Assembly (NCBI GenBank): GCA_002320285.1
Contig: DCKE01000007.1
Coordinates: 22,986 to 86,985 of the forward strand
Direction of reading: 5' to 3'
From: Flavobacteriaceae bacterium UBA1682
GTDB lineage: Bacteria; Bacteroidota; Bacteroidia; Flavobacteriales; Flavobacteriaceae
Length of the DNA: 64,000 nucleotides
The position numbers and the translations under genes are program-made. The notes below the pieces were generated by a model that saw only the letters and a list, made by a program, of their open reading frames with translations, was not told the origin of the DNA and searched no databases. Below, piece by piece: positions 26,123 to 34,554 of this stretch (the first letter of the stretch is position 1; the number at the start of each line of letters is the position of its first letter).

Positions 26123-27373
26123 TTAGTTGCCATCTAAATGAAGGTAACCCGATTTCTTAATCATACGTGAACCACTTACATCTATATGTTCGTAATTAAG
26201 TATATAATAATAAGTACCCGATGGTAATTTCTCCGATTTTTGAACGCTTATTCGACCTTCGGAAATCCCCTTAAACACATTACCTCGGCTGTCGTAATTT
26301 TCTGTATCATAAACCTTAACCCCCCATCGATTAAAAATCTGAACGGTATTATTGGGGAATTTTTGAATATTCTTGATCTTGAAATAATCATTATGTCCGT
26401 CTCCATTTGCAGACACAGCATTATATATTACAACATCATCTTCAATGTCCATCTTCTTTATACTTGCCAAGGTAAAAATGCCATATTCAGATAAAACAGC
26501 TGGGGTGGTCACGGTTTTCGCTTCTTTATCCACAATTCCCCCTTCGTCTACCCAAACTTTTAATCGGGAATCCCAACGAACAATATGTAAATCATAGGTT
26601 TTAAATTCGAGTAACTCTGCAGGGGTCGTTTTTTCATGCCAGTTGAGAGTTAGAACAACATTGGCATCTTTTCCAACTCGCTCGACAGTCCAGTATTCTT
26701 GATCATTAACCGTATCAATCATATCGGTAGCACGCGTTTTTGAGGTGCGATTTAAATGGAGTTTTTTAAAATGATATTGACTTAGAAAATTTCCCTCTAA
26801 TTGTTTCTCTGTAGTGATCTTAGCTGGACGATAATAACTTCCATCGCCAATTGGAAAGGTAAAACCATCTTTACTCAATTGAACTTGCTCAACTTTACCA
26901 TGGATATGACTCCTATCAGAGGTATTAATATGCCGCGCTCCTTTTTCAAAAACCACGGCTCCATACACGCTATCAACTTCAACAATTCCTCTCATGAAAT
27001 TTGCCGTACCCGCTATACTGATATCATTTTTTAGATTAAAACCCCACACTAGATTCTCATCATTAAACAACACATCATAAAAATAACTGGGAGCACTTCC
27101 ATTTAGATTTTGATTCTCCACACCTCCTTGGAAAGGTTGAAAAACAGCGTAGGAAGTTTTGCGTTTAAAAGTATATAAACCGTCGTTCTGAAAGTCAGCA
27201 TAAAAGTACATACTTCCATCATTATTAAGGGTTGCATCTTTATGATTCTCAAAATGGAGTAAGCTAGATACCTTGGTTTCAGGATATATGGTTAGCATCC
27301 CTTTATTTACCAAGGCAGGCCTCTGCTGAGCCATTGTACTTATTCCAATCAAGAATACGATATATTTATACAT
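26123..27373 (-). CDS. T9SS type B cargo protein with gliding-motility C-terminal domain
   Basis: A 416-residue secreted protein. It has a short signal peptide (YKYIVFLIGISTMAQQ), a middle region of beta-strands without a known catalytic motif, and a C-terminal domain from about 325 (AVSANGDGHNDYFKIKNI, then QIFNRWGVKVYD and SGTYYYILNYE). This is the gliding-motility-associated C-terminal domain (TIGR04131 type), the type B sorting signal. Proteins with it are secreted by the T9SS together with a PorP/SprF partner, here directly downstream. At 416 residues it is short compared with SprB-like adhesins. Confidence 0.9.
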   Translation of the reverse strand: MYKYIVFLIGISTMAQQRPALVNKGMLTIYPETKVSSLLHFENHKDATLNNDGSMYFYADFQNDGLYTFKRKTSYAVFQPFQGGVENQNLNGSAPSYFYDVLFNDENLVWGFNLKNDISIAGTANFMRGIVEVDSVYGAVVFEKGARHINTSDRSHIHGKVEQVQLSKDGFTFPIGDGSYYRPAKITTEKQLEGNFLSQYHFKKLHLNRTSKTRATDMIDTVNDQEYWTVERVGKDANVVLTLNWHEKTTPAELLEFKTYDLHIVRWDSRLKVWVDEGGIVDKEAKTVTTPAVLSEYGIFTLASIKKMDIEDDVVIYNAVSANGDGHNDYFKIKNIQKFPNNTVQIFNRWGVKVYDTENYDSRGNVFKGISEGRISVQKSEKLPSGTYYYILNYEHIDVSGSRMIKKSGYLHLDGN

Positions 27374-27509
27374 CTGTTCCTTGAAATTATATTTGTTATT
27401 CTCTTATTAGTATCACAGTACGTGTGTCTGATTCTTTTACAATAATCCAAAAAGTCAAAAACAACAATGGCGAACACTTGGCACATTTTTTAATACTTTT
27501 TGAAATTCA

Positions 27510-27541
27510 TCCCTGCTCATCATTATTAATAAACAGGGATT
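27510..27541 (-). terminator. Possible weak terminator after the tandem-repeat gene
   Basis: Arms ATCCCTG and CAGGGAT flank an A/T-rich loop of about 17 nt, 28 bases after the tandem-repeat gene stop, with no long U-tract. It would only partly separate that gene from the type B gene downstream. Confidence 0.35.
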
Positions 27542-27568
27542 TAAAAAATATCCATACTAAAAAGCGCT

Positions 27569-29689
27569 TTAGATAGAAGCCTTTGATAAAAGATCTTCTA
27601 GTTGCGACAATCTATCTTTGACCAAATCAGATTCAGATCTCAACTGTTTGATTTCTTCACTTAGTTTGTCAATTAGACCTTGTTGCTCGATAGTATGTAA
27701 ATACAATTCTTCGATTTTCTCCAATTGTTGGATACTCAAGGCTGTCATATCAATAGTATATCCATTCTCTGATGTTGATAAATCAGCAATTTTAGTTACA
27801 CCGGGCAAGTGATTATTTTTTTCGATAAAATCTTTAACGTCGTCTAATGATTTAAATTCGTAAGCTGGTCTCAAATCAGAATATCCGGTAAAGTATTTTT
27901 CAAAAACATAATCAGCATATACACTGCTTGTGGTATATAACTTACCGGTAGTTGTGATATTACCGTCTACATGAAATTTAACATCCTGCAAAACACCTCC
28001 TATCGTAAGTGATGGAATGTCCCGAGTCCCTACTGCTACTCGTCCTTGTTGATAAATATCCTGCAAGTATGTTTGAGCTTCTTCAGTACCGCCGAGCTTG
28101 TTCCAAGGTCGCGAGAAATTAAGCTTTGATAGCGCTACTTTCACCTGCCCACCGTCCGTATCATGCAGTATTAACTCTTTGCTGTTGTCATCGACAACGA
28201 GGCTCGCATTTTTGGTGTTTTTAAAATTCTCCAAATCGATATCAGTCAAAACACCAAATTCGTTATAGTATTGAAAGACATTGGTAGTAGCATTATAGAC
28301 GACATTTCCATACTTATCCTTGAGATTTGTAACAATCGTATTGACTACATCCGGATTGTTAAAAATGCTGGTCAGATGTGTTTCGGTGATCGCCGTAATC
28401 AGGTCTACATGTTCAAAAATGGTCTTTAGAGCTAATTCTACTGTATGTCCAGCCGTATCTTTGATAACCAGATTCAAACCTTGTACGGTAAAAGACTCGT
28501 TGGTCGTATTCATATCACTCCAGTCGATAATGACTGCATTGCCATTTCCATCTAAATATTCGAACTGATTTGTCGTAGTATTATAAATAACATTCCCATA
28601 TTCCTTCCTTAAATTATATGCAATTTGCCACATTACCGTGGGATGATTAAAAATATCTTTGATATGCACTTCTGTGATTGCCGTAACAAAATCACTGTGC
28701 TCAAAAATATCGGCTAAAGCTACCTTAACCGTATCTCCCGCGCTATCGGTAATGACCAGATCAGCGCCTACTATTGTAAAAGACTGATTGGTTGTATTTA
28801 AATCGGAAAAATCAATCTCAACCAACAAACCCGCTTCATTATAATAAAACTTATTTGTCAAACTGTTATAACTGACATTTCCATAGGTGCCATTTAAGGT
28901 GTTAATGATTTTATTAATCACGTTATGGTTATTAAAAATCTCCTCGACATGGGTTTCTGTAATCGCCTTTACAAAATCCGCATGATCAAAAATAGTTTTC
29001 AGTGCTACTTCCACCGTATCTCCTGCCGTATCGGTGATAACCAAATCCGCGCCAACTATAGTAAAAGATTGGTTGGTCGTGTTAAAATCAGTCCAATCGA
29101 TATCGGTTAACACCCCTTGACCGTTATAGTATTGAAACTTATTTGTCGATGGATTATAACTGACATTTCCGTAGGTTCCAACGAGGGTCTGGATGATTTT
29201 ATTAATAACATTTTGATGGTTAAAAATCTCTTCAAAATGCATTTCCGTGATCGCTTTTACAAATTCCTGATCTTTAAAAATCTCACTTAATGGCACCTCA
29301 ACTATATGTCCATCACTATCTTGAAGTTTTAGTTTATGATCGAGTTGATCAACGGATAAAAGGGTATTCACGGTATTGTTATGTGGTAAGGATTCCAGAT
29401 CTTGAGCATTAATAATCCTTAACCACTTATCAGACATCCAATAATAGTATCCGCTACCGATAGTGTTATTGGTATTAAATACAAGTAAACTGTTTACATT
29501 CCCACCAGTAATTGTCGTTTGATCTGTGTGGCTCGTCAATGAAATCCGAGGGATTAAAACTCCTTTACTATTGGATACGATATCCAACTGGGAAGATTCA
29601 TTTGGAGTCTGAGTACCAATTCCGACTTGTGAGTAACCAGAAGCAACAGCTCCTAGTATAAAAGCTACTATTAGTAATTTTTTCTGCAT
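27569..29689 (-). CDS. Secreted tandem-repeat protein with C-terminal coiled coil
   Basis: A 706-residue exported protein. The signal peptide ends GYSQ, followed by VGIGTQTPNESSQLDIVSN, a mature start very common in Bacteroidota surface proteins. Residues about 110-520 hold four copies of a 95-96-residue unit, each with AITE, an IFN-x-x-x-V segment, YGNV-x-YN and a T-x-N-x-F-x-Y strand; the AITE copies start near 146, 242, 337 and 433. The C-terminus (YVFEKYFTGYSDLRPAYEF, then HLPGVTKI) resembles the tail region seen in phage tail-fibre-like surface proteins, ending in a coiled coil from about 650. No enzymatic motif. It probably acts as a fibrous surface structure. Confidence 0.85.
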   Translation of the reverse strand: MQKKLLIVAFILGAVASGYSQVGIGTQTPNESSQLDIVSNSKGVLIPRISLTSHTDQTTITGGNVNSLLVFNTNNTIGSGYYYWMSDKWLRIINAQDLESLPHNNTVNTLLSVDQLDHKLKLQDSDGHIVEVPLSEIFKDQEFVKAITEMHFEEIFNHQNVINKIIQTLVGTYGNVSYNPSTNKFQYYNGQGVLTDIDWTDFNTTNQSFTIVGADLVITDTAGDTVEVALKTIFDHADFVKAITETHVEEIFNNHNVINKIINTLNGTYGNVSYNSLTNKFYYNEAGLLVEIDFSDLNTTNQSFTIVGADLVITDSAGDTVKVALADIFEHSDFVTAITEVHIKDIFNHPTVMWQIAYNLRKEYGNVIYNTTTNQFEYLDGNGNAVIIDWSDMNTTNESFTVQGLNLVIKDTAGHTVELALKTIFEHVDLITAITETHLTSIFNNPDVVNTIVTNLKDKYGNVVYNATTNVFQYYNEFGVLTDIDLENFKNTKNASLVVDDNSKELILHDTDGGQVKVALSKLNFSRPWNKLGGTEEAQTYLQDIYQQGRVAVGTRDIPSLTIGGVLQDVKFHVDGNITTTGKLYTTSSVYADYVFEKYFTGYSDLRPAYEFKSLDDVKDFIEKNNHLPGVTKIADLSTSENGYTIDMTALSIQQLEKIEELYLHTIEQQGLIDKLSEEIKQLRSESDLVKDRLSQLEDLLSKASI

Positions 29690-30211
29690 AATATCTATAT
29701 TTTACGTTCTTTCAATCGTTTAGACACCTCACACAGAATTAGTCACAAAAAAAAGACCTCAAAAAGGCCAAAAGCTGTCTTATAATGCTGTTTTTTTGTC
29801 AAAAAACATAAGACAAATTCAAAAAAAACAATTAATCAACCAACATAGCAAAATTAAAATATTAAAAATATTAAAATATCAGAGTTTTTAAATTTAAAAT
29901 CGTTTTTAACACTTGAAACCAAGAGGTGGTATAAAATAAAAACAGGGTTTGATCACTTTTAAGCAAGTGACCAAACCCTGTTTTCAACAAAAAAACTCCG
30001 TTAAATTTACACCAAGCAACTCCCGATACAGGAGATATCTAATCTGACTTGATTCTAGTTATATACGTCCGACAACTCGATTCACTCTTTTGATTAATCG
30101 ATCACACCACTTAGCCTACCTAAAAAATCAGGTGTTTAAAACTTGTAATTCGCAAAAATCTCATCACTCCCATGCTTTACTTACATCAAATCGAGCAACT
30201 CATAACAGTTA
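29690..30211. other. Intergenic region with strong hairpin, no gene seen
   Basis: About 520 bases between two minus-strand units. It holds the leader of the tandem-repeat gene (29690-29750), a weak GC-poor hairpin near 29755-29775 and a long hairpin at 29938-29984. It also holds about 220 bases (29990-30211) with no frame of protein-like quality between the hairpin and the MscS-like gene stop. That last part is either a long 3' untranslated region or a small RNA. Confidence 0.55.
29938..29984 (-). terminator. Long hairpin terminator of the sigma-MscS unit
   Basis: A 19-bp stem with one mismatch (AAAACAGGGTTTG-A-TCACTT paired with AAGTGA-C-CAAACCCTGTTTT) and a 6-nt loop. On the minus strand a T-rich tail follows. 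It is about 230 bases beyond the MscS-like gene stop. Confidence 0.75.
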
Positions 30212-31045
30212 CTAGTCGAGAAATTCAATCACGCTATAAGACACCTTTTTTATCGGAATTAGGGTGTTTTTTCCTGATATATCTAAACACATATAAATAT
30301 TATCTATCGAGAGAATCACACCTTCGAGTTCATTAATCCTGACCCGCATACCCACCTGTAGGTTTTTACGAGTATAAAAGGAATAGAGTAAAATAGTTAC
30401 TAATTCTTTGGAACCCAAACCAAGAGACAAGGCCATGGTAATAAAAACAGCGGCAATTACAATCGAGATATTATTGGTAATAATATCGGTATGTATACCG
30501 GCTTGATTTAAAGCAACGATAATAACAAAAAGGAAAAAGACATAAAAGACCAGTTGCCCTATTAACTTGGCTCCACGAAAACCAACCACTGCGAGAAAAT
30601 TGATCAAAGCTTTTTTTAACCAGGAGGCCAGATACAAACCCGAGACCAATATGGATAGCGCGATAAAAAATTGAGGAATTAAAGCAACGAATTTTCCTAC
30701 TTGCGCAGAAACGACTTCCAGTCCAAACATATCTGCACCAACTACTATAAAAATCAAAGCAAAGAAAACTTTTATAAATCCATCGATGATCGCATTCAAG
30801 TTTAATTTGATTTTAGCCTTATTTAAAAACTCATTATCATTAAAATTATTCTGTAATTTTTCAATGCGAGTCCAAACAAATATTTTTTTTGTCAGTAGAG
30901 AAATTAATTTAATACAGGCCCAGCATAACGCAATGTAGACCAGTATAAGTAGTGCTTTTAAAACGCCATTGGTTAAAGTATTAAGCAATGAGCTGATAAA
31001 TTGTGAAGGGTCATCAATACTTAGAGTTTGTGAGAAACTATTCAT
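30212..31045 (-). CDS. MscS-like small-conductance channel family protein
   Basis: A 277-residue inner-membrane protein with four to five hydrophobic helices and a short C-terminal beta domain. The helix LINFLAVVGFRGAKLIGQLVF is typical of the conserved TM-helix repeat family, and VFITMALSLGLGSKELVTILLYSFYTRKNLQVGMRVRINELEGVILSIDNIYM resembles the pore helix and upper beta domain of MscS. Gating by osmotic downshift is the usual function. Its start overlaps the 70-residue gene by eight bases, so it is translationally coupled to a unit headed by an ECF sigma factor. It could belong to a non-channel subgroup. Confidence 0.8.
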   Translation of the reverse strand: MNSFSQTLSIDDPSQFISSLLNTLTNGVLKALLILVYIALCWACIKLISLLTKKIFVWTRIEKLQNNFNDNEFLNKAKIKLNLNAIIDGFIKVFFALIFIVVGADMFGLEVVSAQVGKFVALIPQFFIALSILVSGLYLASWLKKALINFLAVVGFRGAKLIGQLVFYVFFLFVIIVALNQAGIHTDIITNNISIVIAAVFITMALSLGLGSKELVTILLYSFYTRKNLQVGMRVRINELEGVILSIDNIYMCLDISGKNTLIPIKKVSYSVIEFLD

Positions 31046-31250
31046 TTGTTGTTTTGTTAAAATTATCCGTGTTTGTCCCTTCCTTGTGATTATCTTTAAT
31101 TAAAGTCGCCATGACATTTGGCAATTTAATCGCAAACAACTCCGCCACTTCCAGAGACAATTTTATAAGTGCTACATTATCCGTGACCCGCTCTTTAATA
31201 ATATCGGGTAACTTTTCATCATGTAAGATTTTTTTAAAAGGATTTGCCAT
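31038..31250 (-). CDS. Small conserved-type protein coupled to sigma factor and channel
   Basis: A 70-residue soluble protein, rich in charged residues (NPFKKILHDEKLPDIIKERV) with a helical central part (ALIKLSLEVAELFAIKLPNV). No signal peptide, membrane helix or known motif. It starts two bases after the sigma factor stop and overlaps the channel gene by eight bases, so all three are made together. By position it could be an anti-sigma or a regulator of the channel; nothing in the sequence proves either. Confidence 0.7.
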   Translation of the reverse strand: MANPFKKILHDEKLPDIIKERVTDNVALIKLSLEVAELFAIKLPNVMATLIKDNHKEGTNTDNFNKTTNE

Positions 31251-31252
31251 TT

Positions 31253-31831
31253 TTACAACGAATTATAGATTTCCAAAACCCTTTTCTTTGCCCTATGTAA
31301 TCGCATCTTTACGGCACTTTCACCGATTCCAACTTGTTCAGCAATGGTTTTTATAGACATATCATCTTGGTACTTCATCAGCAACACTACTTTTTCTTCG
31401 GGTTCAGCAATTTTTAGTGCGCGTTGTAACTTTTCTGCATTCATAGCGAGAATTTCTTCATCCGCGATATCGGTTTCTCCTATGGGTATACTGTAATTGT
31501 ATTCGTCTATTAAATCTGTTTCTAGGTTTTTCTTTTTTAAATCGCGGTTATAAAAATTGACACAATGATTGTAAGTAAAAGAAAACAGCCAAGTCGAGAA
31601 TTTTGAATTCCCTTTAAACGTGTCTAATTTCACAAATAACTGAATAAATATATCGTGAGTCAAATCTTGAGCCATCGCATCGGATCCAGAGAAACTCCTG
31701 CACTTATTGTAAACTAAATTTGAATATCTGTCGTATAAGATCCCGAAGTATGACGTGTCACCAGTCTTTATGACTAAAGACACTAGTTCTTCATCTTCAA
31801 TATTAATATGTCCTATCGAATCTAACTCCAT
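31253..31831 (-). CDS. ECF-type RNA polymerase sigma factor
   Basis: A 192-residue sigma-70 family protein of the extracytoplasmic-function group. Region 2 is about 25-95 (YDRYSNLVYNKCRSFSGSDAMAQDLTHDIF, then KFSTWLFSFTYNHCVNFY). Region 4 is about 135-190, with a helix-turn-helix (MSIKTIAEQVGIGESAVKMRLHRAKKRV). Between them is an acidic linker. It heads a three-gene unit with the small protein and the MscS-like channel. No recognisable membrane-bound anti-sigma gene is adjacent, which leaves its signal unknown; the coupled small protein is the only candidate partner. Confidence 0.93.
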   Translation of the reverse strand: MELDSIGHINIEDEELVSLVIKTGDTSYFGILYDRYSNLVYNKCRSFSGSDAMAQDLTHDIFIQLFVKLDTFKGNSKFSTWLFSFTYNHCVNFYNRDLKKKNLETDLIDEYNYSIPIGETDIADEEILAMNAEKLQRALKIAEPEEKVVLLMKYQDDMSIKTIAEQVGIGESAVKMRLHRAKKRVLEIYNSL

Positions 31832-31932
31832 AACTACGTTATCTAATGGTCAAATAGAATTTAGACACCAGTTTTAAGTAAAAGTCACACATCACAACAA
31901 TTTTAACATCAATCTAAACTAAACTGCCCGTA

Positions 31933-32655
31933 TTAATTCCTTTGGGTTAAGGGATAATGGTGGAAATAAATTTCCGGTTGTTGCATGATTTCATTTAAAA
32001 CCAGAATATAATTACTCGATTCGTCCTCTGAAGTATCAAATAATAAAGCACGTCCTTTTAGATAACCGATGAAATATTGACACCAGTTGGAATAATTAAG
32101 CTCCGCAACTGCGTAGGCTCTTTTAAGGTAGTTCACAGATTCTTCTTCTGTAAGCCAACCGATGGTAAAAGCGTATCGGATAATTAAGCCAGCTCTCTCA
32201 ATATCCCAGCTTGCTATATTAGTGATCTTAGCATACGATTCTTGATTAAAAGAATACCCACAATCAAAAAACCTCGTTTCACATTTTTTATCGATGAAAT
32301 GATACAACTTACCCTGTTCTGCCAGTAGGATCGATGCAACGGGATATTTGGGGTGTGACTTCTGTTGAATCAAGACCGACTCGGCAGCATCTTTAAAATT
32401 ATGAACACTGGGAAGATTTAAAAGACTCTCAATAAGTTGTTTGGCATTTCTAGGACTGACCACACACCAAGCTTGATTTAATATATTTTCAATCTTTGTA
32501 GGATCCAAACGCGACCTCAAAGTACTGCTGTCGCTTTTATAATTGGCTTCAATTAAAAAACTACCAATAATCAATAAATGTTCAGGTACCGTAGTTAGTC
32601 TATATTTGCGATAGAAATCATCTTTCCATCCTGAAGTTTCTGAAGAATATTCCAT
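31933..32655 (-). CDS. DUF1266 domain protein
   Basis: A 240-residue cytoplasmic protein with no signal peptide or membrane helix. The C-terminal half (SWDIERAGLIIRYAFTIGWLTEEESVNYLKRAYAVAELNYSNWCQYFIGYLKGRALL) fits the DUF1266 family pattern: W-D-x-R, WLTEEE and W-x-x-Y-F-x-GYLKGR. Function is not known for the family; members occur near phage, toxin-like or regulatory genes in various bacteria. It is a single gene 102 bases downstream of the sigma factor promoter region and 133 bases before ribE. Confidence 0.75.
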   Translation of the reverse strand: MEYSSETSGWKDDFYRKYRLTTVPEHLLIIGSFLIEANYKSDSSTLRSRLDPTKIENILNQAWCVVSPRNAKQLIESLLNLPSVHNFKDAAESVLIQQKSHPKYPVASILLAEQGKLYHFIDKKCETRFFDCGYSFNQESYAKITNIASWDIERAGLIIRYAFTIGWLTEEESVNYLKRAYAVAELNYSNWCQYFIGYLKGRALLFDTSEDESSNYILVLNEIMQQPEIYFHHYPLTQRN

Positions 32656-32787
32656 AATATTATATTTTTACGATTGCACAACCTAGTAAATATAATGTAT
32701 TCTAAGGAGTTAGACAAAAAACACATCGATTTTCCACCCGTTATAACAGTTAAAATTTTAATATCCGTTGGATTTCCTCAGCAGATT

Positions 32788-33375
32788 TTAGCGCAAAGAC
32801 ATCATTTTAGAAACATACTTGCCGATGACATCAAATTCCAAATTTACTAAACTCCCTACTTGGTAAGTACCGAACAAAGTATGCGCCAGAGTATATGGTA
32901 TAATAGCTACTTTAAAAGTATTTCGACCTGAATCCACTACGGTCAAACTGGTACCATCTACTGTTATTGATCCTTTCTCAATGGTTAAATTCGCAAGTTT
33001 CTCATCGTATTCAAAACCAAAATAGGTACTGCCTTCTGAATCTTCTATCGACACACAGCGCGCCGTTTGATCAACATGTCCTTGAACCAAATGCCCATCG
33101 AGTCGCGCTCCTAAAATCATCGCCCGTTCTAAATTGACCCGGTCTCCTACTTTCCAATTTCCGATAGCCGTTTTCGCTATAGTCTCTTTAATCGCTGTCA
33201 CCGTATACGATGAATCGGTCAAATCCACTACGGTTAAACAAATTCCATTATGACTAACGCTCTGATCAATTTTTAATTCCCCCGCCATGCTAGCCGTGAT
33301 GGTAAGATGTAAATTCTCTCCCTCTTTGATGATTTTTTCGACGATCCCGAAGGATTCCACAATTCCTGTAAACAT
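32788..33375 (-). CDS. ribE: Riboflavin synthase, alpha subunit
   Basis: A 195-residue enzyme that dismutates two 6,7-dimethyl-8-ribityllumazine molecules to riboflavin. The start MFTGIVESFG is the universal family start, so the ATG at 33375 is chosen over one six codons upstream. Two lumazine-binding barrels follow, residues about 1-95 and 96-195, each with the motif for substrate binding (VSHNGICLTVVD and GSITVDGTSLTVVD). No FMN riboswitch is seen in the 58 bases upstream. It is divergent from pdxA. Confidence 0.95.
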   Translation of the reverse strand: MFTGIVESFGIVEKIIKEGENLHLTITASMAGELKIDQSVSHNGICLTVVDLTDSSYTVTAIKETIAKTAIGNWKVGDRVNLERAMILGARLDGHLVQGHVDQTARCVSIEDSEGSTYFGFEYDEKLANLTIEKGSITVDGTSLTVVDSGRNTFKVAIIPYTLAHTLFGTYQVGSLVNLEFDVIGKYVSKMMSLR

Positions 33376-33393
33376 AACTCGATTTATTTTCAT

Positions 33394-33401
33394 TAAATTT
33401 G
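33394..33401 (+). promoter_or_regulatory. Probable -7 element of pdxA (TAAATTTG)
   Basis: TAnnTTTG match ending 32 nt before the pdxA ATG at 33434, within the 58-base divergent spacer shared with ribE. Confidence 0.45.
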
Positions 33402-33433
33402 CTTACAAAATTAGCAATAAATTACAGCTTATT

Positions 33434-34498
33434 ATGAACCATCAAGAAGAAAACATAAAGCTTGGCATTTCAATCGGAGACATGAACGGAATCGGAAGCG
33501 AGATCATCCTTAAAACTTTCGAAGACAACCGCATGCTCGAATTGTGTACCCCAATAATTTTTGCCAATTCAAAGCCTTTCTCTTTTGTAAAGAAAATACT
33601 AGGCAACCATGCTGCCATACACGGAATAGACCATCTAGACCAAGCGATCAAAGGAAAAATCAACGTATTAAACCTCTGGAAAGAGACGGTCAACGTAAGT
33701 TTTGGCACCAACGACCCGCTGATCGGAAAATACGCTATCAGATCATTTACCGAAGCTACAGCTGCACTGAAAGCGGATTTAATTGATGTTTTGGTGACCG
33801 CACCAATCAACAAGTACAACATTCAGGATGATGACTTCAAACACCCGGGTCATACCGACTACCTCAATCAAGAGCTGGAAGGCGATGCGATGATGTTGAT
33901 GGTTAGCGACTCCTTGCGCATCGGTTTATTAACCGATCACCTGCCACTAAAAGATGTCGCTAAAGAAATAACTGCCGAACTAATTACGCGTAAAGTAAAA
34001 ACACTGAATAAGTGTTTAAAAGAAGATTTCAACATTTTAAAACCGCGTATCGCCCTTTTGGGATTAAACCCACACAGTGGAGATAACGGCGTTATCGGGC
34101 AGGAAGAACTAAAAACAATCAACCCGACTGTAAAAAAACTATTTGCAGAAGGTATTTTAATAACTGGTCCCTTTGCGGCTGACAGTTTCTTTGGTTCCAA
34201 TCAATACGAAAAATTTGATGCTATCCTCGCTTGTTACCACGACCAAGGACTAACTCCTTTTAAAACACTGTCGTTTGGAACTGGAGTAAATTACACTGCA
34301 GGACTTAATAAAATACGCACCTCGCCAGATCACGGAACGGCGTATGAAATAGCTGGAAAAGGCTTGGCCGATCCCAGCTCATTCAGAGAAGCGATATATT
34401 TAGCTATAGATGTTTTTAAGAACCGAAAAATCAATGCAGAACTCATTAAAGAGCCGTTAGTTACGCGACAAAAAGATTTTACATCAAAAAAATATTGA
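33434..34498 (+). CDS. pdxA: 4-hydroxythreonine-4-phosphate dehydrogenase
   Basis: A 354-residue NAD-dependent dehydrogenase of the DXP-dependent vitamin B6 pathway. It oxidises 4-hydroxythreonine 4-phosphate before condensation with DXP by PdxJ. Motifs: ISIGDMNGIGSEIILKTF at the start, TAPINKYNIQ and KHPGHTDYL (metal His), LGLNPHSGDNGVIG, ACYHDQGLTPFKTLSFGTGVN and TSPDHGTAYEIAG. The ATG at 33434 is the family start; the frame is open for 49 more codons upstream, but that part overlaps the divergent ribE gene. A -7 box lies at 33394-33401. Confidence 0.95.
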   Translation: MNHQEENIKLGISIGDMNGIGSEIILKTFEDNRMLELCTPIIFANSKPFSFVKKILGNHAAIHGIDHLDQAIKGKINVLNLWKETVNVSFGTNDPLIGKYAIRSFTEATAALKADLIDVLVTAPINKYNIQDDDFKHPGHTDYLNQELEGDAMMLMVSDSLRIGLLTDHLPLKDVAKEITAELITRKVKTLNKCLKEDFNILKPRIALLGLNPHSGDNGVIGQEELKTINPTVKKLFAEGILITGPFAADSFFGSNQYEKFDAILACYHDQGLTPFKTLSFGTGVNYTAGLNKIRTSPDHGTAYEIAGKGLADPSSFREAIYLAIDVFKNRKINAELIKEPLVTRQKDFTSKKY

Positions 34499-34526
34499 TA
34501 ACCTGCTTGTAATTATAATTATTTTA

Positions 34527-34534
34527 TATCTTTG
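34527..34534 (+). promoter_or_regulatory. Probable -7 element of the yceD-rpmF operon (TATCTTTG)
   Basis: TAnnTTTG match, with a TTG at 34507-34509 separated by 17 nt. The spacing is slightly short of the usual 18-20, so confidence is moderate. The ATG is at 34555. Confidence 0.5.
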
Positions 34535-34554
34535 CACGCTCAAATCATGTTCTC

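Noticed and set aside
28130..29360. Repeats in the tandem-repeat gene as a CRISPR or IS feature
   Set aside because: They are in-frame 285-288-base units of one protein, not interspaced short repeats.
33375..33434. FMN riboswitch before ribE
   Set aside because: The shared spacer of 58 bases is too short for the aptamer and shows none of its conserved segments.
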